From Ichthyophis bannanicus (taxonomy: Eukaryota; Chordata; Amphibia; Gymnophiona; Ichthyophiidae), in NCBI GenBank assembly GCA_033557465.1, contig CM066032.1:55340955-55404954 (forward strand): a DNA stretch of 64,000 nucleotides, read 5' to 3'. Position 1 is the first letter of the stretch, and every line of letters starts with the position of its first letter. Below, piece by piece: positions 23,609 to 35,290 of this stretch. A program made the translations under genes and the position numbers. The notes under the pieces were generated by a model, which saw nothing but the letters and a program-made list of their open reading frames with translations, had not been told where the DNA came from and ran no database searches.

Positions 23609-24640
23609 ATGCAGACAGCAGTCCAGCAGCGGGATGGGGGCTTTCCAGTCTTTTGCATTGAGTGTCACATGTATGATTTTCTCCCAGTTGGTGAGAGGTC
23701 TTACGTTTGCACTAGGTGCAAGGAGCTCTTTGCTCTCAGGGAACGAGTCCGTTCTCTAGAGGCTAAAGTAGCAGACTTGGAAAGCATAAGACAGACAGAG
23801 AGGTACATAGACGAGACCTACAGGGATATAGTCCTGAAGTCTCACCTCCAGTCTGGCAGCATCCCTGTTGCCATGGAGGAGAGAGGTCACGTGACAGGAG
23901 AGCATCACCCTGGTGTGGCAGGAAGTGATCCTGTAACTAGGAACTGTCCTCCAGGTGATGTAACTAACCAATCTCAATCACTACCCAAACTAAGAACAAA
24001 TCCTGTTATGTATACTTATAAATACTTTTGTAAATACTCTTGTAAATAGTTGCAGTAATGACGTCCCATGTTTTATCCAAGTTCTCTGACCTTGTTCTCT
24101 GTAAAACCTAACAGTTTGTTGTTATGGTATGTTGTTACATTGTGAACCGCGCTGATTCTGAATAGTGCGGTATATAAGAGCCTGTAATAAATAAAATAAA
24201 TAAATAAATAATAAAATGTAAAACCCTCTCGCACCGAGGAAGTTTCTCCAGGGCCATGTGCCCATGAGGGAAGGGTTAGGACAGCCGTTATAGTTGGTGA
24301 TTCGATTATTAGGCATGTAGATAGCTGGGTGGCTGGTGGATGTGAGGATCGCCTGGTAACATGCCTGCCTGGTGCGAAGGTAGCGGACCTCACGCGCCAC
24401 CTAGATAAGGTCTTAGATAGTGCTGGGGAGGAGTCTGCTGTCTTGATACATGTCAGTACCAATGACATAGGAAAATGTGGTAGGGAGGTTCTGGAGGCTA
24501 AATTTAGGCTTTTAGGTAGGAAGTTGAAATCCAGAACTTCCAGGGTAGCATTTTCCGAAATGCTTCCCGTTCCACGCGCAGGACCCAAAAGGCAGGCAGA
24601 GCTCCGGAGTCTCAATGCATGGATGAGACAATGATGCAGA
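23609..24640 (+). pseudogene. CR1 ORF1 with esterase-like domain
   Basis: The N-terminus has a Cys cluster ('CIECHMYDF...YVCTRCKELF'), probably zinc-binding, then a coiled coil ('LRERVRSLEAKVADLESI'). After an inserted L2 tail, 24,270-24,634 encodes a GDS(L)-type hydrolase domain: 'VGDSIIRHVDSW', 'CLPGAKVADLTRHL' and 'LIHVSTNDIGK' (usually GTND). SGNH-esterase domains are known from CR1 ORF1 proteins. The insertion and frame breaks inactivate it. Confidence 0.75.
24000..24222 (+). mobile_element. L2-type tail inserted in CR1 ORF1
   Basis: The text 'acattgtgaaccgcgctgattctgaatagtgcggtatataagagcctg' followed by (AAAT)n interrupts the ORF1 linker. It is 5'-truncated and non-coding. Confidence 0.65.
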
Positions 24641-25040
24641 GATGAGGGTTTTGGATTTGTTAGGAACTGGGGAACATTCTGGGGAAAGTAGGGGCTCTTC
24701 CAAAGGGATGAACTTCACCTTAACCGGGATGGAACCAGGCTGCTGGCATTAACCTTTAAAAAGGAGAAAGAGCAGCTTTTAAACTAGATAATAGGGGAAA
24801 GCCAACAGTCGCACAAGAGCACATGGTTTGGAAGAATGTATCCATGAAGGATACTACCAAAAGCAGAAAGGTTCCAAAAAAGAGTAAAGTAGCCCAAATG
24901 CCCTCGAGTATAGAGCAGACAGAGCTTAAATATCCTAAATTACCCATGTCTAACAATAGCCAAATTAATATGAGTAAAATACATTCTCTAAAATGCTTGT
25001 ATGCAAACGCTAGAAGTCTAAAAAATAAGATGGGAGAGTT

Positions 25041-25590
25041 ATTTATTTATTTCTAGCTTTTCTATACCGCACTATTTGACATCAGTGCGGTTTACAGTTA
25101 ACAATTTGCACAGGGCAGGGGGAGGTGCCTTGTGTTACATCAAACAGGACATAATAACTTGGATTCATAACATTGAACTATTTATTTATATTCTCTTATA
25201 TACTGCGCTATTCAGCTTCAGTGTGGTTTACATTGAACAAACTGAAATACATTGAACAGGGCATTATAACTTGGAGATAACTATTTTACAGGGAACATGG
25301 GCTATGGAGGGTTAAGTGGCTTGCCCAAGACCACAAGGCGCACCTGAGGGACTAGAAACCCCAGTCCTTCCGGCCCAAGGTTGCTGTCCTCTAGTGGGAT
25401 TTGAACCCCCGACCTTCCGGCCTGAAGTACCTTGCCCCAACCACTAGGCCACTCCTCCACTCCTATATTTACATCTGAACAATGACAGATTACTAGCGTC
25501 ACTTTTACATTATTAATGCTGTTGGGTGGTTGTGTTAGTACAAGGTGTAGGGGTGCATTTGGATTGTGAGAAGTATAATAGGAATAAATG
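25041..25590 (-). mobile_element. L2 tail plus tRNA-derived SINE cluster
   Basis: 25,041-25,177 is a minus-strand L2 tail ('ttatttatttctagcttttctataccgcacta'). 25,178-25,463 is the SINE; its minus strand has 'ggagtggcctagtggttggg' and B-box 'ggttcaaatcccact', and it closely resembles 6,209-6,497. 25,464-25,590 is a further non-CR1 piece of unknown type. CR1 endonuclease text resumes at about 25,591. Confidence 0.7.
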
Positions 25591-26123
25591 ATGTTTAATG
25601 GCTTTAATTGGAATCTCAGAGACATGGTGGAAGGAGGACAACCAGTGGGACACTGTGATACCTGGGTACAAATTATATCGTAATGATAGAGCTGATCAAA
25701 TTGGTGGAGGGGGTTGCACTCTTATGTTAGAGAGGGCATTGAGTCAGAAAGGATTCAAGTTTTGCAGGAAACAAAATTTGCTGTAGAATCTCTATGGATT
25801 GAAATTCCATGTAAAAAGGGGAAGGCGATGGCAGTTGGGGTGTACTATCAACCGCCTTGCCAGAATGAACACATGGATGATTAAATGCTCAAAGAAATCA
25901 AGGAAGCTAACAAATGTTACAGCACAGTAATAATAATGGATGATTTCAATTACCCCGGTATCGACTGGGTCAGTGTCACGGCAGGTCATGCTAGGGAGAT
26001 AAAGTTCCTAGATGAAATAAATGACTGCTTCTTGGAGCAGCTGGTTCATGAACCGACCAGAGGGGAAGCCATATTGGACCTAGTCCTTAGTGGAACACCA
26101 GATCTGGTGCAAGAGATAAGGGT

Positions 26124-27507
26124 TGCCACCCACCCACTCCCGGGACCTTGAGGGTTAAGGGAGGGGCTGGCCTTGAATGCCCCTGAGGGTTAAGGTTGTA
26201 GTTGTGTAGGTGCTCAAGTAGTAAGGCAAGGCAAAGAAAATTTCTTTTGTGAGGTTTATTTCTCCCGCTCCGGAGTTCAAATGCAGCAGACGTAAATGAA
26301 ATAATGTAGCACAAAACAAGGCTGAGAAACTTAACTAAACAAGGCTTTTTACTGCTTGGCTAAATGTCCATTACTGATCACATTCGGTTGTCATGTGACC
26401 TCCTTTCAATAACGTAACAGAAAACTCTGGTAACAGCAATGCTCCTGAATTGCACACAATATGCTTTCACTTATTCTCTTCACATAAGCTTCTTTTAGCA
26501 TAGCAATCAGTGAGGTAACTTTGCTATATTCTTTCATATAACATTGGCAAGCATATCACTTAAATGTCCTTTTGAATCACACATGTAGAGCAGTCCATCG
26601 GGACTTCCTGCTCTGTAGACGGCAGAGAAATTAGAGGCATTTCTTCCTCACAGCTGCTCATAGGCTTTGCTACGTCATGAGGAGAAACTGCTCTACTTTT
26701 AAGGAACTCCCTGAATTCAGTGAGAAGTAATTCAGCCTGTGTATTTTCTGAGCTAGGCTGAGAATATCCTCCTTCAGGTAAATGCTTGTTTAATGTTCTT
26801 ATCTCTTGGCAATTATCAGTGCTTTTACTTGGACAACAGTTCAGCATGTAAGCATTTCCCTTCCCCCACCTATCTCCAAATGAAAGTGCAGGGTAAAACG
26901 CTTCAGCTGTGCTTGGAGAGTCTCTCAGAGTGTTAAAAGGAAAACAGTCAGGCTTCTCTTGGCTTAACCAATTACTATCAAACTTTCTGCCTTTGTTCTG
27001 TCTTTCACAATTAAAGTTCACTCTTTCTGGCTTCCCACTGTTAAGCTTGCTAGCCGTTCCAAACCCATCAGATACCTTGTGCTGGGGCTTCTTCCAGGGT
27101 AATTCTTTCTCCCTCTGCCTCCTGTTCCAAGGTTCTGCTTGGTCCTTTAAACTCCTGAGCTGTAGCCTTGGGTCTCTCAGTGCCTTTGAATTCTTCTGGT
27201 AACAGAAGTCTTTCTCTGCCCCTGAGTCTCCCAGCTCCCGTCTTGCTCCTGGTGCTCGTGCTCATCTAACTGTTTCTGTTTCTCAGTTCTTAATAAGCTG
27301 GCTGAGGTACTGCACTGCCCGCCTCCTGCTTGGGCATGCCCAATCAGGGACTTGGCTTCTCTCCTGCCTTGAGGTGAGGTGTGGTTCCTGATTAGCTCTG
27401 TGTTTTTTTCTCTCAGAAGAGAAAATCCTGCATTCCCTTGCAGTACCGGTTCTCTCCACCGGATCACTATCAGTTTCCATTGCTTCATAAGAGTCTCCTA
27501 CATCACA
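26124..27507 (-). mobile_element. LTR-like insertion 1 (TG...CA, 4-bp duplication)
   Basis: The insert interrupts CR1 between 'gagataagggt' and 'gggtgttgtgg'. Its ends are TGCCACCC...CATCACA and GGGT is duplicated at 26,120-26,123 and 27,508-27,511. TG...CA ends with a 4-bp duplication fit an LTR, presumably solo. A second member lies at 36,629-38,095. Minus-strand frames run from near its 5' end (27,283-27,522) to near its 3' end (26,560-27,021). No gag or pol was seen. Confidence 0.6.
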
Positions 27508-29647
27508 GGGTGTTGTGGCCACTTGGCAATAGTGATCACAGCATGATCGCGTTTGATTTAATTAGTGGAGGAGGGATAGTAAGGAAATCCACAGTACTAC
27601 CTTTTAACTTTCGAAAGGGAGACTATGATAAAATGAGGAAAATAGTTAAGAAAAAACTAAAAGGAGCAGTTGAAAAGGTTAAAGACTTACATCAAGCTTG
27701 GGTGTTGTTGAAAAATACTATCTTGGAAGCCCAGACCAGCTGTATTCCACGCTTTAAGAAAAGTGGAAGGAAATCCAAAAACCTGCCAGCATGGTTTAAA
27801 AGTGAGGTCAGAGAGGCTGTTGTTGCCAAAAAAGCATCTTTCAGAAAATGGAAAAAAAGAGGAAAATGACGAAACCTGGAAACAGCACAAGCACTGGCAA
27901 GTTAAATGCAAGGCATTGATAAGGCAGGCAAAGGGAGAATTAGAGAAGAAGCTTGCTGCGGAAGAAAAAACATGTAACAAAGACTTTTACAAGTACATTC
28001 GTAGCAAAAAACCTATGAGAGAATCAGTTGGTCCATTAGATGATAGAGGGGTTAAAGGGGCACTAAGAGGTGACAAAGCGATAGCAGAGAGACTGAATGA
28101 ATTCTTTGCTTTGGTCTTTACTGAGGAAGATGTAAGGATGTTACCAATGACTGAAGTGGTATTTAAAGGTGCAGAAGAATTGAAGGAAATATCGATACAT
28201 CGGGAAGATGTATTACAACTATTAGATAAATTGAAGAGTAGCAAATCACCTGGAGCGGATGATATACATCCAAGGGTGTTGAAAGAACTGAAATATGAGA
28301 TTTCAGACCTGCTATTAGTAATATGTGAACTATCGTTAAAATCATCTGTAATACCTGAAGACTGGAGGATGGCGAACGTAACGCCAATTTTTAAAAAGGG
28401 TTCCAGGGGTGATCCGGAAAACTACAGATTGGTGAGCCTGACGTCAGTACCGGGAAAAATGGTAGAAACCATCATAAAGAACAAAATTGCTGAACATGTA
28501 GATAGTCATGGCTTAATGGGAGACAGCCAACATGGCTTTAGACAAGGAAGATCTTGTCTTACTAATCGTTTCTGTTTTTTTGAAGGTGTGAATAAACAGG
28601 TAGACAAATGTGAGTCGGTTGATATAGTGTATTTGGACTTTCAGAAAACCTTTGACAAGGTCCCTCATCAGAGACTTTCGGAAAAACTAAAGAGTCATGG
28701 GATAGGAGGCAGTGTACTACTGTGGATCAGGAACTGGTTAAAAGATAGAAAGCAGAGGGTTGGACTAAATGGCCAATTTTCCCAATGGAGAAAGGTGAAT
28801 AGTGGTGTACCCCAGGGATCTGTGCTGTGTCCGCTGCTTTTTAACATTCATAAATGACCTGGAAATGGATAACGTGTGAGGTTATCAAATTTGCAGATGA
28901 TACAAAACTATTTAAAGTTGTTAAAACCCAAGAGGATTGTGGAAAATTGCAAGAGGATCTTGATAAATTGGAAGACTGGGCATCAAAATGGCAGATGAAA
29001 TTTAATGTGGACAAGTGCAAAGTTATGCACTAGGGAAGAACAACCCAAACTATGGTTACACAATGCAAGGTTCCACATTAGGAACCACCACGCAGGAAAA
29101 ACATTTAGGCGTCATTGTGGATAACATGTTAAAACCCTCGGCCCAGTGTGCAGAGGCGGCCAAGAGAGCAAATAGAATGCTAGGTATCATAAGGAAAGGA
29201 ATAGAAAATAAAACAAAGGATATTATAATGCCTCTATATCGTTCCATGGTGAGACCGTACCTTGAATATTGTGTGCAATTCTGGTCGCCGTATCTTAAAA
29301 AGGATATAGCGTTATTAGAAAAGGTTCAGAGAAGAGCCACCAAAATGGTAAAGGGGATGGAAGGATACCCCTATGAAGAAAGGCTAAAAAGGTTAGGGCT
29401 CTTTAACCTGGAAAAGAGACGGCTGAGGGTATATTAGAAGTCTATAAATTAATGAATGGAGTGGAACGGGTAAACGTAGATCAATTGTTTACGTTATCAG
29501 AATATAGAAAGACTAGGGGACATGCAATGAAACTAAAGGGTAAACTATTTAAGACTAATAAAAGGAAATATTTTTTCACTCAACGTGTAATCAAACTCTG
29601 GAATTTGTTACCGAAGGATGTAGTAAAGGCTGTTAGTGTTGTTGTTG

Positions 29648-31201
29648 TTAAGTGCCGTCGAGTCGGTGTCGACTCATGGCGACCCTCTGGATAGCTATCC
29701 TAAATTGTGTTCGGTCTTCAGTCAGGAGGATAATTGTTGACAGACTGGTACCCATAGCTGCTGTTATTGTATCGATCCATCTCATTGCTGACTTTCCTCT
29801 TTTGCGTTGACCTTCTATCTTGCCAAGCATGATGTCTTTCTCTAATTATCTCTCTCTCCGCATGATGTGTCCAAAGTATGAAAGCAGAAGTCTTGTCATC
29901 TCAGCTTCTAAAGAAAGCTTAGGTTTGATCTCCTCTAGTACCGACTGGTTTGTTCTTCGAGCAGTCCATGGTATACACAGTATTCGCCGCCAGCACCATA
30001 ATTCAAAGGCATCAATTTTCTTCCTGTCTATCTTTTTCACTGTCCAGCTTTCACATCCATATGATGTTATTGAAAATACCATGGCTTGAAGAAGTCGAAT
30101 CTTTGTATGGAGAGAGACATCTCTGCTCTTGAGACTCTTATCTAGGTCTTTCATAGCCATTCTGCCAAGAGCAATGTGTCGTTTGATTTCTTGACTGCTT
30201 GTTGCTTCTTTATTGATAGTTGATCCAAATAGGTTAAAGTTGTTCACGATTTCAATTTTTTCTCCTTCAACGATGAACCTGTTGATTATGCCAGTTGTCA
30301 TGATCTTTGTCTTCTTTACATTAAGGTGCAGGCCCATTTTGAGACTATGTTCTTTGATTGTGAGAAGAAAATATTTCACATCATCTTCACTTTCAGCCAG
30401 TAATGTGGTATCATCAGCATAGCAAAGGCTGTTGATGAGTCTTCCACCAATCTTCACACCTCTGTTGTCTTCATACAATCCTGCTTCTCTGATGATTTGT
30501 TCTGCATATAAATTAAACAGGTAGGGGGAGAGTATGCAGCCTTGTCTTACACCTTTGCTTATTTTAAACCATTCTGTTTCTCCTTGTTCCGTTCGAACTG
30601 TTGCTTCTTGATCAATGTACAGATTGTGCAAGAGTACGATCAAGTGTTCGGGTATACCCATGCTTCCTAATGTGGCCCAGAGTTTCTCATGGTTTACACA
30701 GTCAAAAGCTTTGCTATAGTCAATAAAGCACAAATAGATATCCTTTTGGTATTCTTTATTCTTTTCAAGGATCCATCTCACATCTGCAATGATGTCTCTC
30801 GTTCCTCGCCCTTTCCTGAACCCTACTTGCACTTCAGGTAGTTCTTGTTCCAGGTATGGTTGTAGTCTCTTATGAATAATCTTCAGTAGAATCTTGCTGG
30901 CATGTGGGATCAGAGCGATTGTGCGATAATTTCCACAGTCAGTTGGATCACCTTTCTTTAGTATTGGTATAATCACAGATCTTTTCCAGTCAGTTGGCCA
31001 TGATGCTGTCTTCCATATTTCTTGGCAGAGCCTTGTAAGTAAGGTAACAGCTGCATCAGATTGCTGTAATACTTCTCTGGGAATGCTATCAATGTCTGGT
31101 GCTTTGTTCTTTGATAAGGCTTTCAATGCTGCTTTAACTTCTTCTTTCATCACCAATGGTTCCCAATCATAAGGTACAGGTTGAAACGGCTGTTGGTCCA
31201 C
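29648..31201 (-). pseudogene. RTE/BovB-type reverse transcriptase, C-terminal two thirds
   Basis: The 451-residue frame at 29,846-31,201 carries the RT motifs in order: 'ADVRWILEKN', 'CFIDYSKAFDCVNHEKLW', 'GVRQGCILSPYLFNLYAE', the catalytic YADD ('SLCYADDTTLL') and 'NVKKTKI'. The C-terminal 'YGCESWTVKK', 'FELWCWRRIL', 'PWTARRTNQS' and 'YFGHIMRR' are typical of the BovB branch of RTE. The last part (29,648-29,830) ends '[12 protein letters not shown]', the BovB-type C-terminus, in a shifted frame. The protein would nick the target and copy the RNA. This copy is dead through the frameshift, inversion and nested CR1. Confidence 0.88.
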
Positions 31202-31376
31202 TTAAGAACATAAGAACATAAGACATGCCATACTGGGTCAGACCGAGCTCCATCAAGCCCAGTATCCTGTTTCCAACAGTGGCCAATCTAGGTCATACGT
31301 ACCTAGCAATATCCCCAAAAGACACCGGTTCCACAATGCTTGTACTGGGTCAAGCATTGATATCCTGGGTCCCTTT

Positions 31377-33978
31377 TTAATAGTGGTTTATGGACCTTTC
31401 CTCCAGGAACTTGTCCAAACCTTTTTTAAACCCAGCTATACTAACAGCCCTTACTACATCCTCCGGTAACAGATTCCAGAGTTTGATTACACGTTGAGTG
31501 AAAAAATATTTTCTCTTATTTGTCTTAAATAGTTTACCCTGTAGCTTCATTACATGTCCCCTAGTCTTTCTATACTCTGATAGCGTAAACAATTGATCCA
31601 CGTTTATCCGTTCCACTCCATTCATTAATTTATAGACCTCTATCATATCTCCCCTCAGCCGTCTCTTCTCCAGGCTAAAGAGCCCTAACCTTCTTAGCCT
31701 CTCTTCATAGGAGTAGCCTTCCATCCCCTTCACCAATTTGGTGGCTCTTCTCTGTACTTTTTCTAATAACGCTATGTCCTTTTTAAGATACGGTGACCAG
31801 AATTGCACACAATATTCAAGGTGCGGTTGTACCATGGAGCGATACAGAGGCATTATAATATCCTCTGTTTTGTTCTCCATCCCTTTCCTTATCATACCTA
31901 GCATTCTATTTGCTTTCTTGGCCGCCGCTGCAAACTGGGCGGAGGGTTTTAACATGTTATCCACGATGACTCCTAAATCTTTTTCCTGGGTGGTGGTTTC
32001 TAATGTGGAGCCTTGCATCGTGTAACTATAGTGTGGGTTGTTCTTTCCTAGGTGCATAACTTTGCACTTGTCCACATTAAATTTCATCTGCCATTTGGAT
32101 GCCCAGTCTTCCAATTTATCCAGATCCTCCTGCAGTTTTCCACAATCCTCTTGGGTTTTAACAACTTTAAACAGTTTTGTGTCATCTGCAAATTTGATAA
32201 CCTCACTAGTTATTCCCTTTTCCAGGTCATTTATGAATATGTCAAAAAGCAGCGGACCCAGTACAGATCCCTGGGGTACTCCACTATTCACCTTTTTCCA
32301 TTGGGAATATTGGCCATTTAGCCCTACCCTCTGCTTTCTATCTTTTAACCAGTTCCCGATCCACAATAGTACACTGCCTCCTATCCCATGACTTTTTAGC
32401 TTTGCCAAAAGTCTCTGATGGGGGACTTTGTCATAATCTTTCTGAAAGTCCAGATACACTATATCAACCGACTCACCTTTGTCTACCTGTTTATGCACAT
32501 CTTCAAAAAAACATATCAGATTAGTAAGACAAGATCTTCCTTGTCTAAAGCCATGTTGGCTGTCTCCCATTAGGCCATGACTATCTACATGCTGTGTAAT
32601 TTTGTTCTTTATGATGGTTTCTACCATTTTCCCTGGTACTGACGTCAGGCTCACCGGTCTGTAATTTCACGGGTCACCCCTGGAACCCTTTTTAAAAATT
32701 GGTGTTACGTTGGCGACCCTCCAATCTTCAGGTATTACGGATGATTTTAATGAAAGTTCACAGATTAGCAGGTCTGCAATCTCATATTTCAATTCTTTCA
32801 ACACTCTGGGATGTATACCATCCAGTCCAGGTGATTTTCTACTATTCAGTTTATCAAATAGTTGTAATATATCTTCCCGGTGTAGCGATATTTCTCTCAA
32901 TTCCTCTGCAGTATCACCTTTAAATACCACTTCAGTCTTGGGTAACATCCCTACATCTTCCTCAGTAAAGACCGAAGCAAAGAATTCATTCAGTCTCTCT
33001 GCTATAGCCTTGTCTCCTCTTACTGCCCCTTTTACCCCTCTATCATCTAATGGTCCAATTGACTCTCTCACAGGCCTTTTGCTACGAATGTACTTGAAAA
33101 AGTCTTTATTTCGTGTTTTTGCTTCCGTAGCAAGTTTCTTCTCAAATTCCCGCTTTGCCTGCCTTATCAATGCTTTGCATTTAAGTTGCCAGTGCTTGTG
33201 CTGTTTCCAGTTTTCATCATTTGGCTCTTTTTTTCCATTTCCTGAAGGTTGCTTTTTTTGGCAGCAACAGCCTCTCTGACCTCACCTTTAAACCATGCTG
33301 GCAGTTTTTTGGACTTTCTTCCACTTTTCTTAATGCGTGGAATACAGCTGGTCTGGGCTTCGAGGATAGTATTTTTAAATAACACCCAAGCTTGCTGTAA
33401 GTCTTTAACCTTTGGAACCGCTCCTTTTAGTTTTTTCCTAACTATATTCCTCATTCTATCATAGTCTCCCTTTTGAAAGTTAAAAGGTAGTACTGTGAAT
33501 GCCTTTACTATCTGTCCTCCACTAATTAAATCAAACATGGTCATACTATGATCACTACTGCCAAGTGGTCCCAACACCCTTATTTCTTGCACCAGATCTG
33601 GCGTTCCACTAAGGACTAGGTCCAGTATGGCTTCCCCTCTGGTCGGTTCATGAACCAGCTGCTCCAAGAAGCAGTCATTTATTCCATCTAGAAACTTTAT
33701 CTCTTTAGCTTGTCCTGCTGTGACAATGACCCAGTCGATACCGGGGTAATTGAAATCACCCATTATTACTACTCTGTTGTGACTTTTGTTAGCTTCCTTG
33801 ATTTCTTTGAGCATTTCATCATCCATTCGTTCATTCTGGCCAGGCAGTCGATAGTATACTCCCACTGCCATCTCCTTCCCCTTCATAAATGGAATTTCAA
33901 TCCATAGAGATTCTACAGCAAATTTTGTTCCCTGCAAAACTTTAATCCTTTCTGACTCAATGCCCTCTCTAACATAGA
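31377..33978 (-). pseudogene. CR1 ORF2 endonuclease-RT, nearly intact
   Basis: Three long frames cover most of the protein. 33,167-34,057 holds the endonuclease ('MGDFNYPGIDW', 'LVLSGTPDLVQEIRVLGPLGSSDHS'). 32,667-33,170 holds the linker and RT start ('SRKSPGLDGIHPRVLKELKYE'). 31,377-32,654 (425 residues) holds the palm ('[14 protein letters not shown]', '[15 protein letters not shown]', 'FADDTKLF') and the full C-terminus to '[10 protein letters not shown]'. The endonuclease N-terminus continues at 35,597-35,872 beyond the Penelope insertion. Only a few frameshifts separate the frames. Confidence 0.87.
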
Positions 33979-34784
33979 CAAACAAAAAAACCTTCTGGTC
34001 AGGGCAAATCAATAACCAATATGTGTAGAGCACCCAACCTTTTTTCAGTGACCTCACAAACTTTTTTCTTTTTGTCGGAGCTAGCCGTAGGAAGGTCGGA
34101 AGAGAAACCGACCCACACCAAGCGAGTAGCTACTTTTTATTATAGGTTCTTCACCAAAATAAAGTTAAAGTTCATTTAACCATAAAATAGTCAAAAGACT
34201 TATCTCAGTCCAGAAATGCCAGTTATGAGAGATACACGACGCGCACGTTTCGGGCACTCTAGCCCTGTTTCAAGTGCAATAACTAGGATTCCTCAATCTT
34301 CAAATACCATCCTCTGAACGCCGTCGATGCAGCTAAGGTCATTATTACAATGGCTGATGAATCACTTTTAAAATAAAAGAACCGACCAATCAGTATCGGG
34401 AAAACCCCCACATGATGGGGAACCCCTGATCTGATTGGTTTTCAAAAGTTATGACGACATCATCATCTTATGCTCTTCAAAACACCTGGTATCATCCTTC
34501 CGAAATAGGGATATATCATTATTATGTCATTCCCGATGGTCACATAGAATTGTAACTTAAATAAGACTCTGCCAGTCTATTTCCCTGTTCAAACCTCCTG
34601 GCTCCATTGTTTCAAGATGAAAAATCCATCGTTGTTCTATGTATTGCAGACGTTCTTCCCGCTGTCCTCCCCGAGGATTAGCTGGAACATGATCAATAAT
34701 AGACCATTGAAGCTGGTCAAAAGTATGAGAATATTCTATACAATGAGAGACGATGGGTGCAGAAAGTACCGCACATCGATTGTA

Positions 34785-34966
34785 TAGAATATTCTCATAC
34801 TTTTGACCAGCTTCAATGGTCTATTATTGATCATGTGCCAGCTAATCCTCGGGGAGGACAGCGGGAAGAACGTCTGCAATACATAGAACAACGATGGATT
34901 TTTCGTCTTGAAACAATGGAGCCAGGAGGTTTGAACAGGGAAATAGACTGGCAGAGTCTTATTTAA
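34785..34966 (+). pseudogene. Penelope GIY-YIG endonuclease C-terminus (right arm)
   Basis: The frame has 'RGGQREERLQYIEQRWIFRLETMEPGGLN', the conserved C-terminal signature of the GIY-YIG endonuclease in Penelope-like proteins (R-G-G, then the E-x-x-W-I helix, then G-L-N). The GIY-YIG box and all RT are absent because the copy is 5'-truncated. The same coding sequence occurs inverted in the left arm (about 34,555-34,735, minus). Confidence 0.72.
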
Positions 34967-35245
34967 GTTACAATTCTATGTGACCATCGGGAATGACATA
35001 ATAATGATATATCCCTATTTCGGAAGGATGATACCAGGTGTTTTGAAGAGCATAAGATGATGATGTCGTCATAACTTTTGAAAACCAATCAGATCAGGGG
35101 TTCCCCATCATGTGGGGGTTTTCCCGATACTGATTGGTCGGTTCTTTTATTTTAAAAGTGATTCATCAGCCATTGTAATAATGACCTTAGCTGCATCGAC
35201 GGCGTTCAGAGGATGGTATTTGAAGATTGAGGAATCCTAGTTATT

Positions 35246-35290
35246 GCACTTGAAACAGGGCTAGAGTGCCCGAAACGTGCGCGTCGTGTA
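35246..35290 (+). ncRNA. Hammerhead-like motif in Penelope pair 1, right arm
   Basis: Order: GCAC (35,246-35,249), TTGAAACA, a GGGC/GCCC hairpin, CGAAAC with an ACG-tgcg-CGT mini-stem, TC, then GTGT. The three helices, the CGAAAC core and a GTC cleavage-site-like triplet fit a type I hammerhead. The usual CUGAUGA box is replaced by TTGAAACA, so activity is doubtful. An inverted copy is at 34,234-34,277. Confidence 0.45.

Larger units (their letters stand above)
24823..29639 (+). pseudogene. CR1 ORF2 (endonuclease-reverse transcriptase), broken
   Basis: The N-terminal endonuclease start is at 24,823-25,040 ('LYANARSLKNKMGEL'). After the SINE cluster come 'ISETWW' and 'GYKLYRNDR' (25,598-25,786) and 'MDDFNYPGIDW' (25,885-26,123). 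The RT follows LTR-like element 1: 27,508-28,857 has 'SKSPGADDIHPRVLKEL', '[11 protein letters not shown]', 'VYLDFQKTFDKVPH' and 'VPQGSVLCPLLFN'. The YADD-equivalent 'FADDTKLF' is near 28,885-28,910, and the C-terminal part at 29,015-29,639. Frameshifts are scattered through it. The last codons resume at 36,490. Confidence 0.85.
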
